From Clostridium punense (GTDB lineage Bacteria > Bacillota > Clostridia > Clostridiales > Clostridiaceae): DNA of 64,000 bases. The stretch covers positions 1 through 64,000 of the forward strand of contig NZ_JAGGLL010000003.1 in NCBI RefSeq assembly GCF_017874425.1, read 5' to 3'. This document shows positions 16,636 to 25,128 of this stretch, piece after piece; the first letter of the stretch is position 1; every line of letters begins with the position of its first letter. The notes beneath the pieces are model-generated. The model was given only the letters and a program-made list of their open reading frames with translations, did not search any database and had not been told where the DNA came from. The position numbers and the translations under genes are program-made.

Positions 16636-17667
16636 ATGTATAGTTTTAAAAATGATTATAGTGAGGGGACACATCCTAGGATACTAAATGCACTTATGGA
16701 AGCTAATATGGAGCAGATGGAAGGGTATGGAGAAGATAAGTATTCTATAGAAGCTATTAGATTAATAAAAGAAAGATTACATAGGGAAGATGTTGATGTT
16801 CACTTTTTCCCAGGTGGTACTCAAACAAATTTAACAGCTATTTCAGCTTTTTTAAGACCTCATGAAGCAGCAATTGCTGCAAATACAGGTCATATACTTG
16901 TTCATGAAACTGGAGCGATAGAGGCTACAGGTCATAAAGTTATATCAATAGAAGTAAAGGATGGGAAAATTAATCCATCTCAGATTAAAGAAGCAATGGA
17001 TGCACACACTGATGAGCATATGGTTAAACCTAAATTAGTTTATATTTCTAACCCTACAGAAATTGGCTCTATTTATACAAAGAAGGAATTAGAAGACTTA
17101 AGTAATTTCTGTAGAGATAACAGACTTTTTCTATATGTAGATGGTGCAAGACTTGGTTCAGCATTATGTTCTAAAGAGAATGATATTTATCTTGATGATT
17201 TAGCTAATTTAGTGGATGCTTTTTACATTGGAGGAACAAAAAATGGAGCTCTACTAGGGGAAGCACTTGTAATTTGCAAGGATTCCTTAAAAGAGGACTT
17301 TAGATTTCATATAAAGCAAAAGGGCGCATTACTTGCAAAGGGAAGAATTCTTGGAATACAATTTGCAGAGCTTTTTAAAGATAACTTATTCTTTGATTTA
17401 GCAACTCATGCTAATAGCATGGCAGAGTTATTAAAAGAAGCAGTGGTTCAGGAAGGATACTCTTTTTTAACTGATTCACCATCAAATCAAATATTCCCAA
17501 TACTGCCTAATTCCATAATTGAAGGATTACAAGAAAAGTATATATTTTATGTATGGCAGAAAATAGATGAAAATAACTCGGCAATAAGACTAGTTACTTC
17601 TTGGGCTACAAAAGAAGAAGCTGTAAAGGATTTTATTGAAGATCTAAAAAGTCTTAAAAAAATATAA
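16636..17667 (+). CDS. Low-specificity threonine aldolase / beta-eliminating lyase family
   Basis: A 343-residue PLP enzyme of aspartate aminotransferase fold type I. The N-terminal SEGTHPRIL and the later FPGGTQTNLTAI, VHETGAIEATGHK and YVDGARLGSAL are typical of threonine aldolases, and the PLP lysine is in YIGGTKNGALLGE. The predicted reaction is cleavage of L-threonine or allo-threonine to glycine and acetaldehyde. Clostridial relatives are often annotated only as aldolase or tyrosine-phenol-lyase-like. GGAGGATG precedes the ATG and a good terminator follows, so it is monocistronic. Confidence 0.85.
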   Translation: MYSFKNDYSEGTHPRILNALMEANMEQMEGYGEDKYSIEAIRLIKERLHREDVDVHFFPGGTQTNLTAISAFLRPHEAAIAANTGHILVHETGAIEATGHKVISIEVKDGKINPSQIKEAMDAHTDEHMVKPKLVYISNPTEIGSIYTKKELEDLSNFCRDNRLFLYVDGARLGSALCSKENDIYLDDLANLVDAFYIGGTKNGALLGEALVICKDSLKEDFRFHIKQKGALLAKGRILGIQFAELFKDNLFFDLATHANSMAELLKEAVVQEGYSFLTDSPSNQIFPILPNSIIEGLQEKYIFYVWQKIDENNSAIRLVTSWATKEEAVKDFIEDLKSLKKI

Positions 17668-17716
17668 CTAAACTTAAAGTGATAAACAATTTTGTTTATT
17701 CATCTTAAAGCAATAC

Positions 17717-17750
17717 AAAAGATGAACTGCAAGCTGCGGTTCATCTTTTT
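17717..17750 (+). terminator. Terminator after the threonine aldolase gene
   Basis: AAGATGAACTGCA / TGCGGTTCATCTT hairpin with a three-base loop and a T run. Confidence 0.8.
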
Positions 17751-17837
17751 ATGCTTATTTATATAGAATGAAACAGAAATACTGTATTCTACATGAAATT
17801 AAGCACATTTTATTCAACAAAAAATGAAATATTAAAA

Positions 17838-18872
17838 CTAAAATTTAGTAAAATTAATCCCTTTTTCTATGTTTATAATGTCTCTTAAAATTGCAGCGGC
17901 AGCAGGGGTGGTGCCCGAAGCTCCACCAATTACAGTGACTTCTCCTAAAGTATCCGATAGAAATTTTACAGCTTTGTTTTTGCCATCTACATTGTATAGA
18001 GGGTCATTGCTATAAACTTTATCTAGTCCAACAGAAAGAGTTAAGGAATTATTTATAAACTTTGCAGTTCCTATTAATTTGTATTTATACCCTAAAGTTT
18101 TTCCTTGGTGAATTTCTTCTATAGTTAAGTTTGATATTCCACTGAGGTTAACATCCTTAAGGGAAAGACTTTTATTAAAAATTGTATTACAAATTATAAT
18201 TAATTTAGTGGCAGTGTCATAACCTTCAATATCTAAAGTTGGATTTGTTTCAGCAATACCTAAATCTTGAGCTTTCTTTAAAGCTTCCTCAAAGGTTAAA
18301 TTATTATCTTCCATTTCATTTATAATATAATTTGAGGTACCATTTAGTACTCCTCTAACTTCTAAAATCTCAGAGCCTGCAAGGTCAAATAAAGCTGAAT
18401 TTATGGATGGAAGTGCTCCACCTGTAGTACAGCCAAAAGCTAGGGTACAGTTATTATCTTGTGCTAGTTTCTTTAAGTGGTTATATTCTAATAAAATAGG
18501 GCCCTTATCTCCTGTGATTACATTTATTCCTTTAGTAAGAAGCTTTTTTATATAAGTTATGCCTGGTTCTCCAGTATCCTTATTAGTTGGAGTTAAGACT
18601 ACAGCAGCATCTATATTACCATTTTCAATGACATAATCTAAAGTTATCGTAGGAGCAAAGTTAGAATACTTATAGCATTCTTTATTAAGTTCTACTTCAT
18701 TAGAGAAATACTCCAGAGAAATACCCTGGGCATCAAAAATTCCTCCCTGAGAATTTAAAATAGAAATAATTTCCAAGGAAATACCATTTTTCTCAAGATT
18801 ATCCCTTTTATTTTTTAGCAATTGGAAAAATGCTTTACCTACGTTTCCAAAACCAATTAATGCTATTCTCAT
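17838..18872 (-). CDS. hom: Homoserine dehydrogenase, catalytic form without ACT domain
   Basis: A 344-residue NAD(P)-dependent enzyme: Rossmann motif IGFGNVGKAF at residues 5-14, then GCTTGGALPS, GVLNGTSNYI and GYDTATKLIII with the catalytic lysine. It would reduce aspartate semialdehyde to homoserine on the way to threonine and methionine. At this length it lacks the C-terminal ACT domain through which many bacterial homologues feel threonine. It starts one base after an iron alcohol dehydrogenase gene and is not next to thrB or thrC, so a specialised reaction on a related substrate is possible. Confidence 0.8.
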   Translation of the reverse strand: MRIALIGFGNVGKAFFQLLKNKRDNLEKNGISLEIISILNSQGGIFDAQGISLEYFSNEVELNKECYKYSNFAPTITLDYVIENGNIDAAVVLTPTNKDTGEPGITYIKKLLTKGINVITGDKGPILLEYNHLKKLAQDNNCTLAFGCTTGGALPSINSALFDLAGSEILEVRGVLNGTSNYIINEMEDNNLTFEEALKKAQDLGIAETNPTLDIEGYDTATKLIIICNTIFNKSLSLKDVNLSGISNLTIEEIHQGKTLGYKYKLIGTAKFINNSLTLSVGLDKVYSNDPLYNVDGKNKAVKFLSDTLGEVTVIGGASGTTPAAAAILRDIINIEKGINFTKF

Positions 18873-18873
18873 A

Positions 18874-19977
18874 TTAAATCCTTCCTAAACTGCTTCTATA
18901 AATATCTAATATATCATCTGCAGTAACTTCAGCTGGATGATTTTTAAGTTTTGCCTTATTATTACTCATTGCTGCAGCAAAATTATATAATTCTTCATCA
19001 CTAAGAGCTATTGGCTCACCTAATACCCTTTGTAAGTAAATGCCAAAGTCATCTAAAGAGTCAAAGTTTAACAGAGTGAGAATATTTCTAACCTTAGCTT
19101 TATCACTACAGAAATTCATATACGATTTTAAAAACACACCAGTTGCTTTTCCATGAGGAACACCTTTGTTATAGGTTAAAGCATAACCCATACCGTGAGG
19201 AAGGGAGGTTCCAGCCTGTGTTATAACAATTCCAGCAATGGAAGAAACAATAAGTAAAGTTTCCCTAATATTAAACTCCAGAGTATCTTTTTCTATTTTA
19301 TTAATACACTCTCCAAATAATTTCAAGCCTTTTTCAGCTAAGCCATCACTAAATATATTTGTGCTTGCAGAAAGATAACCTTCTATTAAGTGACAAAGAG
19401 CATCGATTGCTGTATTTATAGTTACCTCCTTTGGTGTATCCATTAAATAACTTGGGTCTAGCAGAGCTAAAATAGGAAATACCTTTTGGGATATACCATG
19501 TTTAGTTTGTAGCTTGTGATTAGTTAATATGGCATAAGGAGTAACTTCAGTTCCTGTACCAGCTGTTGTTGGAATTGCAACTAGAGGAAGAGCTCCTAGC
19601 ATTGGAGCTAAGGTCAAGTCCTCAATTGTTGAAGAAGCATTTTTTATTAGCACTGCGGCAGCTTTAGCAGCATCAATAGGAGAACCACCACCTAAACCGA
19701 TTAAAAAATCTATATGATTTTCTCTTCCTAGAGCAGAAATTTTTTCTACGGTTTCGAAAGATGGATTTTCTTCAACATCATCGAAAATTAAATAGGTAAT
19801 ATTAAGTTCTTGTAAAACTTCAACTAAATCTTGCAAAGAACCATTTTTCTTAGAAGAAGTTTTACCAGTTACAATTAGGGTTCTTTTACCTAACTGACAT
19901 AGAGCTGAGCTATGGTTCTTTATCACTTGTTTTTCCATAATAATTTTAGTAGGCATATAAAAGATTGAATTATTCAT
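18874..19977 (-). CDS. Iron-containing (group III) alcohol dehydrogenase
   Basis: A 367-residue enzyme with the family's nucleotide motif GGGSPIDAAKA (about residues 95-105), IPTTAGTGTEVTP, and metal-binding histidines in NTAIDALCHLIEG, SLPHGMGYAL and GVPHGKATG. It interconverts an alcohol and aldehyde using NAD(P)H. It is the first gene of a pair with homoserine dehydrogenase, with a one-base gap, implying tight coupling. The aldehyde/alcohol substrate is not evident. The intergenic region upstream has two perfect palindromes. Confidence 0.85.
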   Translation of the reverse strand: MNNSIFYMPTKIIMEKQVIKNHSSALCQLGKRTLIVTGKTSSKKNGSLQDLVEVLQELNITYLIFDDVEENPSFETVEKISALGRENHIDFLIGLGGGSPIDAAKAAAVLIKNASSTIEDLTLAPMLGALPLVAIPTTAGTGTEVTPYAILTNHKLQTKHGISQKVFPILALLDPSYLMDTPKEVTINTAIDALCHLIEGYLSASTNIFSDGLAEKGLKLFGECINKIEKDTLEFNIRETLLIVSSIAGIVITQAGTSLPHGMGYALTYNKGVPHGKATGVFLKSYMNFCSDKAKVRNILTLLNFDSLDDFGIYLQRVLGEPIALSDEELYNFAAAMSNNKAKLKNHPAEVTADDILDIYRSSLGRI

Positions 19978-20061
19978 CTATCATGTCTCCTTTAGTTATC
20001 TAAAATAAAAGAATAAATATATTAGCAAATAGTATTTATATAATTGGGCTTCAATAGATTA

Positions 20062-20079
20062 CACATAAATATTTATGTG
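20062..20079. promoter_or_regulatory. Perfect 18-bp palindrome, candidate operator
   Basis: CACATAAAT joined directly to ATTTATGTG, 85 bp upstream of the alcohol dehydrogenase start and 160 bp upstream of the divergent small gene at 20239. Confidence 0.55.
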
Positions 20080-20152
20080 GGTTATAGGAAGAGTTGTCTT
20101 TTAAATCTAATATAGCATCACTGGATAAATTTCTCAACCAAGCAATACTTGA

Positions 20153-20176
20153 ATTTATTTCCATGGAAATAAATTG
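20153..20176. promoter_or_regulatory. Perfect 24-bp palindrome, candidate operator
   Basis: AATTTATTTCCA joined to its exact complement in the same divergent intergenic region. It may bind a dimeric regulator of either the dehydrogenase operon or the small gene at 20239. Confidence 0.6.
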
Positions 20177-20238
20177 TAAGAACTTATAAGTATAGTTTCT
20201 CTCAAATAGATAATTATATTACAAGGGAGGTGATTTAT

Positions 20239-20397
20239 ATGCCACAAAACAAACAAAAACAGCAAGCAAAATTACAGAGTCAAGGAAAAGAAAAGTCTAA
20301 GGCTACATCTATTAATGATACTGAACAACCAAAGGGAAGCTTAGAAAATGGATATATGCATAAGCACCCTAGTACTAAGGAAAATCAATTTAGATAA
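20239..20397 (+). CDS. Small hydrophilic Gln/Lys-rich protein, 52 residues
   Basis: Starts MPQNKQKQQAKLQSQGKE and ends HKHPSTKENQFR. It is highly charged, has no hydrophobic core or cysteine, and is likely unstructured. The ribosome site AGGGAGGTGAT is excellent and a strong terminator closes the gene, so it is almost certainly expressed. Composition and size resemble small spore-associated or acid-soluble proteins of Firmicutes, but I do not recognise a named family. An upstream GTATA...TATATTA pair at about 20191-20218 could be a sporulation-type promoter; weak. Confidence 0.65.
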   Translation: MPQNKQKQQAKLQSQGKEKSKATSINDTEQPKGSLENGYMHKHPSTKENQFR

Positions 20398-20418
20398 TTA
20401 AATATGTTGATGTGAGAA

Positions 20419-20466
20419 AGAACAGCTTAGAGATTTACCTTAATGTAACTCTAAGCTGTTCTTTTT
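20419..20466 (+). terminator. Terminator after the small Gln/Lys-rich gene
   Basis: 14-bp perfect inverted repeat AGAACAGCTTAGAG / CTCTAAGCTGTTCT followed by TTTT. Confidence 0.85.
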
Positions 20467-20601
20467 AAATTTATAAGATATATTTGATTTTTATTCTAAT
20501 TATAATTATAATTCCAATTATGCAAACTATTATATAAGGTATGCATGAATAAGTTTATTTAACAACTTTGGAAGCTGGTTTGGATTAAACAAAGGTACTT
20601 T

Positions 20602-20639
20602 GTTACTTACCCATGCCGATAAAATGCAAGGTAGGTAAC
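20602..20639. other. Isolated hairpin upstream of rluB
   Basis: GTTACTTACC and GGTAGGTAAC flank an 18-base loop; there is no T run. It lies about 90 bp before the rluB start in an otherwise featureless 264-bp stretch and may be an mRNA leader structure or operator. Confidence 0.4.
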
Positions 20640-20730
20640 AGCTCTTTAGGAAGATGGCAAATTTGAAGCTTATAAAATGTTGTTAAAGGAATTAATATTT
20701 ATGGACAATTAGTTATTTTGAGGTGATATA

Positions 20731-21456
20731 TTGGAAGAAAGACTACAAAAATACATGGCTAGATGTGGAATTGCATCTAGAAGAAAATGTGAAGAAATAA
20801 TAACTTCTGGAAGAGTGAAGGTTAATGATAAGATAGTTACAGAGTTAGGGGCAAAAATAAATAGTGAAGTAGATCAGGTTTACGTTGATGGTAAATTAGT
20901 TAAACCAGAAGAAAAAAAAGTATATATTATGCTAAATAAGCCTGAGGGATATGTATCTACTGTAAAAGATGAAAAAGGAAGAAATACAATTTTAGATTTA
21001 GTAAAGGTTGAGGAAAGAATTTATCCTATTGGTAGATTGGATTATGATACCTCAGGACTTATTCTTCTTACAAATGATGGAGAAGTATATAATAAGGTAA
21101 TTCATCCTAGAGTATCGATGGATAAAGTATATATTGCTGTAGTAAAAGGACTACCAACTAAAGATGAAACAGATAAATTTAAGAAGGGTATAGATATTGG
21201 GGATTATATAACAGCTCCTGGCAGTTGTAAGATTATTAAAAAGTTTGAGAACAGCTCTGAACTAAAAATTATAATCCATGAAGGAAAGAATAGACAAGTA
21301 AGAAGAATGTGTGATGCTATTGGTCACCCAGTGATTACTTTAAAGAGAGTTTCTATTGGAGGTCTTTCCTTGGGTGATTTACCTAAGGGAAAGTGGAGAT
21401 TTTTAAGTGAAAAGGAAATTCAATATTTAAAACAGGGTGGTGAGGCTAATGTTTAA
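20731..21456 (+). CDS. rluB: Pseudouridine synthase RluB (23S rRNA, RsuA/RluB family)
   Basis: A 241-residue protein with an N-terminal S4 RNA-binding domain (residues 1-60: RLQKYMARCGIASRRKCEEII) and an RsuA-type catalytic domain. The motif GRLDYDTSGLILLTNDG holds the catalytic aspartate, and GKNRQVRRMCDAIGHPV is the conserved C-terminal block. It converts a specific uridine in large-subunit rRNA to pseudouridine. TTG start with TGAGGTGATA upstream. Its end overlaps the next gene by 8 bp. Confidence 0.9.
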   Translation: MEERLQKYMARCGIASRRKCEEIITSGRVKVNDKIVTELGAKINSEVDQVYVDGKLVKPEEKKVYIMLNKPEGYVSTVKDEKGRNTILDLVKVEERIYPIGRLDYDTSGLILLTNDGEVYNKVIHPRVSMDKVYIAVVKGLPTKDETDKFKKGIDIGDYITAPGSCKIIKKFENSSELKIIIHEGKNRQVRRMCDAIGHPVITLKRVSIGGLSLGDLPKGKWRFLSEKEIQYLKQGGEANV

Positions 21457-21991
21457 ATATGTTGGTGATATTAGTAACATTGCACATAATATTATTAATA
21501 CCTATTGTGAGGGAAGAGAAGTTGCTGTAGATTGTACTCTTGGTAATGGATTTGATTGTGATTTTTTAAGTGAAAGGTTTAGTAAGGTATATGCTTTTGA
21601 TATACAAAAGGAAGCTGTAGAGAGATATTCTCAAAAAAATAAACTCAATGTATTATTAATAGAAGATTCACATGATAATCTTGATAGTTATATTAGTGAG
21701 GGTATTGACGTAGCTATGTATAATTTAGGGTTTTTGCCTGGTGGAGATAAAAGTATTACAACAAAAAGTGAATCTTCTGTAAAAAGCATTGAAAAATCCT
21801 TAGAACTTTTAAAAAGTGGAGGGTTTATAACTATAGCTGTTTATACTGGACATGAAGAAGGGCAAAGAGAAAGTGAAGCAATACATAAATTTGTTACAAC
21901 ACTGCCAAAAAGTATATTTGGAGTTATGATTCATAGCTTTGCCAATAGAGATTCGAAGGCTCCATATTTAATAATAATTGAAAAGAAGTAA
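21449..21991 (+). CDS. mnmM: tRNA wobble-uridine methyltransferase MnmM (YtqB family)
   Basis: About 180 residues, class I SAM-dependent methyltransferase fold. The SAM motif is VDCTLGNGFDCDFL, and the family-defining blocks are MYNLGFLPGGDKSIT and FITIAVYTGHEEGQRES. B. subtilis YtqB has been shown to methylate nm5s2U to mnm5s2U at the tRNA wobble base. The ATG at 21449 overlaps the rluB stop and has GGTGAGG upstream; a GTG at 21437 is less likely. Co-transcribed with rluB and the small gene after it. Confidence 0.85.
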   Translation: MFKYVGDISNIAHNIINTYCEGREVAVDCTLGNGFDCDFLSERFSKVYAFDIQKEAVERYSQKNKLNVLLIEDSHDNLDSYISEGIDVAMYNLGFLPGGDKSITTKSESSVKSIEKSLELLKSGGFITIAVYTGHEEGQRESEAIHKFVTTLPKSIFGVMIHSFANRDSKAPYLIIIEKK

Positions 21992-22026
21992 ATATATTTA
22001 TGAATAGCATAGGAAAGGTGAGTAAA

Positions 22027-22194
22027 ATGAAGGATAAATTACAGCTTATTGCAATGAAAGAGTTTAAAGAATATGACGAAATGTATAGGGTTGTTGACTT
22101 TTTAAATAAAAATTTAAGCGATTTAAACTTAATTTTCGGAATGCATGAAAAAAATAATAAACATATATTATCTATCTATAAAGAAGAAAATTAG
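22027..22194 (+). CDS. YpmA-like DUF4264 small protein
   Basis: A 55-residue protein, MKDKLQLIAMKEFKEYDEMY followed by VVDFLNKNLSD, matching the short DUF4264/YpmA family of Firmicutes. Function unknown. Start chosen at the ATG at 22027 with AAAGGTGAG upstream. It closes the rluB-mnmM cluster. Confidence 0.75.
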   Translation: MKDKLQLIAMKEFKEYDEMYRVVDFLNKNLSDLNLIFGMHEKNNKHILSIYKEEN

Positions 22195-22224
22195 TATGAA
22201 TAAGTAAACAAATGAATTATTTGG

Positions 22225-22253
22225 TTGAATGTTATGTCATTATATGTTAAAAT
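22225..22253 (+). promoter_or_regulatory. Promoter of the RpiR-family regulator
   Basis: TTGAAT, 17-base spacer, TAAAAT, located 74 bp before the start codon. Confidence 0.65.
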
Positions 22254-22277
22254 GAATTGAAAAATTCAATTTCATGA

Positions 22278-22301
22278 CAAATGAAGTGTAGATTTCATTT
22301 G
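22278..22301. promoter_or_regulatory. Candidate autoregulatory operator for the RpiR protein
   Basis: CAAATGAA-8-TTCATTTG, a perfect 8-bp inverted repeat between the promoter and the start codon. TGAA...TTCA symmetry is common in RpiR-family sites. Confidence 0.5.
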
Positions 22302-22326
22302 CTTCCTGATATAAAGGGGTGTTATT

Positions 22327-23211
22327 ATGGACAATAATAATCTTGATCTTATGAGAACCATTCAGTTAAAATTTCCGAGGTTAAGCAAGGGACAAAAACT
22401 TATAGCAGAATATATTTTAAAACATTACGATAAAGCTGCTTTTATGACTGCTGCAAAACTTGGAAGTAGTGTAGGTGTAAGTGAATCTACTGTAGTAAGA
22501 TTTGCCAATGAGTTAGATTATGCTGGGTACCCTGAGCTTCAAAAAGCTTTACAAGAGCTCATCAAAAACAAATTGACTACAGTTCAAAGAATAGAGCTTT
22601 CTAATGATTTTATAAGCCAGGATAATGCGCTTAAAGGTGTGTTAAAGTCTGACATAGAAAATATTAGAGCGACTTTAGAAAAAATTAATTATTCAGCCTT
22701 TGAGAATTCTGTAGATAGTATAGTGAATGCTAAAAAAATATACATTGTAGGACTTAGAAGCTCAACAGCTCTTGCAGATTTCTTAGGCTTTTATTTAAAT
22801 TTAATTCTTGATAATGTTAAAATCGTTTCTTATGGAATGAGCGATATTTTCGAGCAAATGTTAAATTTATCTCAAGATGATTGTGTTATTGGAATTGGAT
22901 TTCCGAGATATGCTATGAGAACTGTGGAGGTTTTAACCTTTGCAAAGTCACGAAATGCAGATGTAATAGCAATAACTGATAGTGTATTATCACCACTTGC
23001 AGCTAGAGCTGATTACACCTTAATTGCTGAAAGTAATATGGCTTCCTTCGTTGATTCCTTAGTGGCTCCACTAAGTGTTATCAATGCTCTTATTATTGCA
23101 GTAGGATTAAGGACAAAAGATAAAATATCTCAAACCTTTAATGATTTAGAGGGAATTTGGCAAGAATATCAGATTTATTCTTATAAAAATAAAGAAGATA
23201 ATAAATTTTAA
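22327..23211 (+). CDS. MurR/RpiR family transcriptional regulator (HTH + SIS)
   Basis: A 294-residue regulator: N-terminal RpiR helix-turn-helix (about residues 10-75, FPRLSKGQKLIAEYIL then VGVSESTVVRFANELDYAGYPELQ) and a C-terminal sugar-isomerase (SIS) domain from about residue 125 (KKIYIVGLRSSTALADFLGFYL, DCVIGIGFPRYAMRTVE). SIS domains bind phosphosugars, so it probably responds to a sugar phosphate. The target is not obvious; gdhA follows 207 bp later on the same strand. Confidence 0.9.
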   Translation: MDNNNLDLMRTIQLKFPRLSKGQKLIAEYILKHYDKAAFMTAAKLGSSVGVSESTVVRFANELDYAGYPELQKALQELIKNKLTTVQRIELSNDFISQDNALKGVLKSDIENIRATLEKINYSAFENSVDSIVNAKKIYIVGLRSSTALADFLGFYLNLILDNVKIVSYGMSDIFEQMLNLSQDDCVIGIGFPRYAMRTVEVLTFAKSRNADVIAITDSVLSPLAARADYTLIAESNMASFVDSLVAPLSVINALIIAVGLRTKDKISQTFNDLEGIWQEYQIYSYKNKEDNKF

Positions 23212-23418
23212 AATAAGGTTGATTTATAAATCATAATAGAATATCATGTACTTGTAGCTATGAAATCGTTTTACTTCTGTGATTAAGAAATATAAACTTT
23301 TTATGAATTAGAAGGAAAAACTTAAACTACATAGAATAAATATTATGAAATGAAATTTATTTTGCAAAATCAAAATAGATTTGAAATTTTAACTTCAATT
23401 TTTTAGGAGGTAGTAAGC

Positions 23419-24771
23419 GTGGATATTAAAGCTTATATCGATCAAGTATTGGAAAATGTTAAAAAAAGAAACAGTGGGGAACCAGAATTTATCCAAGCTG
23501 TTGAGGAAGTTCTACATTCTTTAGGACCAGTTCTAGAGAAACACCCAGAATATGTAGAAGCTAACCTTTTAGAGAGATTCTGTGAGCCAGAAAGACAAAT
23601 AATGTTTAAAGTATCTTGGATGGATGACAATGGCAAGATGCAAGTAAACAGAGGATTTAGAGTACAATTTAACGGAGTTATAGGACCATACAAAGGTGGT
23701 TTAAGATTCCATCCATCAGTTTACTTAGGAATAGTTAAATTCTTAGGATTTGAGCAAATATTAAAGAACTCTTTAACTGGTCTTCCAATAGGAGGAGGTA
23801 AAGGTGGTTCAGACTTCGATCCAAGAGGAAAATCAGATGCTGAAATAATGAGATTCTGCCAAAGCTTCATGACTGAGCTTTACAGACACATTGGACCAGA
23901 CGTTGACGTTCCAGCTGGAGACATCGGAGTTGGTGGAAGAGAAATCGGATACCTTTATGGACAATATAGAAGAATCAGAGGAGCTTTCGAAAACGGAGTT
24001 CTTACTGGAAAAGGATTATCTTATGGCGGAAGCTTAATCAGACCAGAAGCTACTGGATTTGGAGTAACTTACTACTGCCAAGAAATGTTAAAACATGAAG
24101 GAACTGATTTTGCAGGAAAAACTGTAGCAGTTTCTGGATTTGGTAACGTTGCTTGGGGAGTTTGCCAAAAGGTTGCTGATTTAGGTGGAAAAGTTGTTAC
24201 ATTATCTGGACCAGACGGATACATATACGATCCAGCTGGAGTAACTGGTGAGAAAATAGATTACCTAGTTGAAATGTTAAAAATCAACAAAGGTGCTAGA
24301 GTTAAAGACTATGCTGACAAATATGGTTGCGAGTTCTTCGAAGGACAAAAACCATGGAATGTTAAAGTTGATATCGTAATCCCAGCTGCTACTCAAAACG
24401 ATGTTCAATTAGAGCATGCTAAACAAATCGTAGCTAACGGAGTTAAATATGTTTGTGAAGCTGCTAACATGCCTTGTACAAACGAAGCTGTTCAATACTT
24501 CTTAGACAACGGAGTTATTGTAGGACCAGCTAAAGCTGCTAATGCAGGTGGAGTTGCTACTTCTGCTCTTGAAATGTCACAAAACAGCATGAGAATGTCT
24601 TGGACTGCTGAAGAAGTTGATGCAAAACTTCACCAAATCATGGTTAACATCTACAACAACTGTAAAGATGCATCAGAAGCTTATGGCTTTGGATACAACT
24701 TAGTTGCTGGAGCTAACGTAGCTGGATTCGTTAAAGTTGCTGAAGCTATGCACGCACAAGGAAATTACTAA
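23419..24771 (+). CDS. gdhA: NADP-type glutamate dehydrogenase
   Basis: A 450-residue hexameric-type enzyme that aminates 2-oxoglutarate to glutamate. Substrate motif GGGKGGSDFDPRGKSD (about residues 122-137), PAGDIGVGGREIG, and the dinucleotide fold VSGFGNVAWG. Length matches the 450-residue bacterial family. GTG start with TAGGAGGTAG upstream. Codon choice differs from neighbours, with many AAC, TAC, TTC and GGA codons, the pattern expected of a very highly expressed gene. A strong terminator follows. Confidence 0.95.
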   Translation: MDIKAYIDQVLENVKKRNSGEPEFIQAVEEVLHSLGPVLEKHPEYVEANLLERFCEPERQIMFKVSWMDDNGKMQVNRGFRVQFNGVIGPYKGGLRFHPSVYLGIVKFLGFEQILKNSLTGLPIGGGKGGSDFDPRGKSDAEIMRFCQSFMTELYRHIGPDVDVPAGDIGVGGREIGYLYGQYRRIRGAFENGVLTGKGLSYGGSLIRPEATGFGVTYYCQEMLKHEGTDFAGKTVAVSGFGNVAWGVCQKVADLGGKVVTLSGPDGYIYDPAGVTGEKIDYLVEMLKINKGARVKDYADKYGCEFFEGQKPWNVKVDIVIPAATQNDVQLEHAKQIVANGVKYVCEAANMPCTNEAVQYFLDNGVIVGPAKAANAGGVATSALEMSQNSMRMSWTAEEVDAKLHQIMVNIYNNCKDASEAYGFGYNLVAGANVAGFVKVAEAMHAQGNY

Positions 24772-24787
24772 TCCTAATATAATGATT

Positions 24788-24820
24788 AGAGAGAGTTCTG
24801 TTGAATTCTCTCTTTTTTTA
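24788..24820 (+). terminator. Terminator of gdhA
   Basis: AGAGAGAGTTC / GAATTCTCTCT hairpin with a seven-T tail. Confidence 0.85.
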
Positions 24821-25128
24821 AGTTTAATACATTAGTAATTGTGTATTGATATATACTATTAAGTGTAAGTTTAGTAGATTATACTTAAATTTGGCTATGG
24901 AAATTAATAAGCATTATTCTAACAATACAATTAATTAATTCCGTAGTAAGAATTAATGGGAATAATACTTTCTTCATCCGTTGTTTACGAGCTAAATAAA
25001 TTTAAACATTTATTTTAAATGTCTAATATAGATAAATAATATTTGAATAAGACTATGGTTACCTAATATTAAGTTGAATATTTCTAGAATTTGTATTAAA
25101 TTATAATATAGGGAATTAGTTGTAATTT

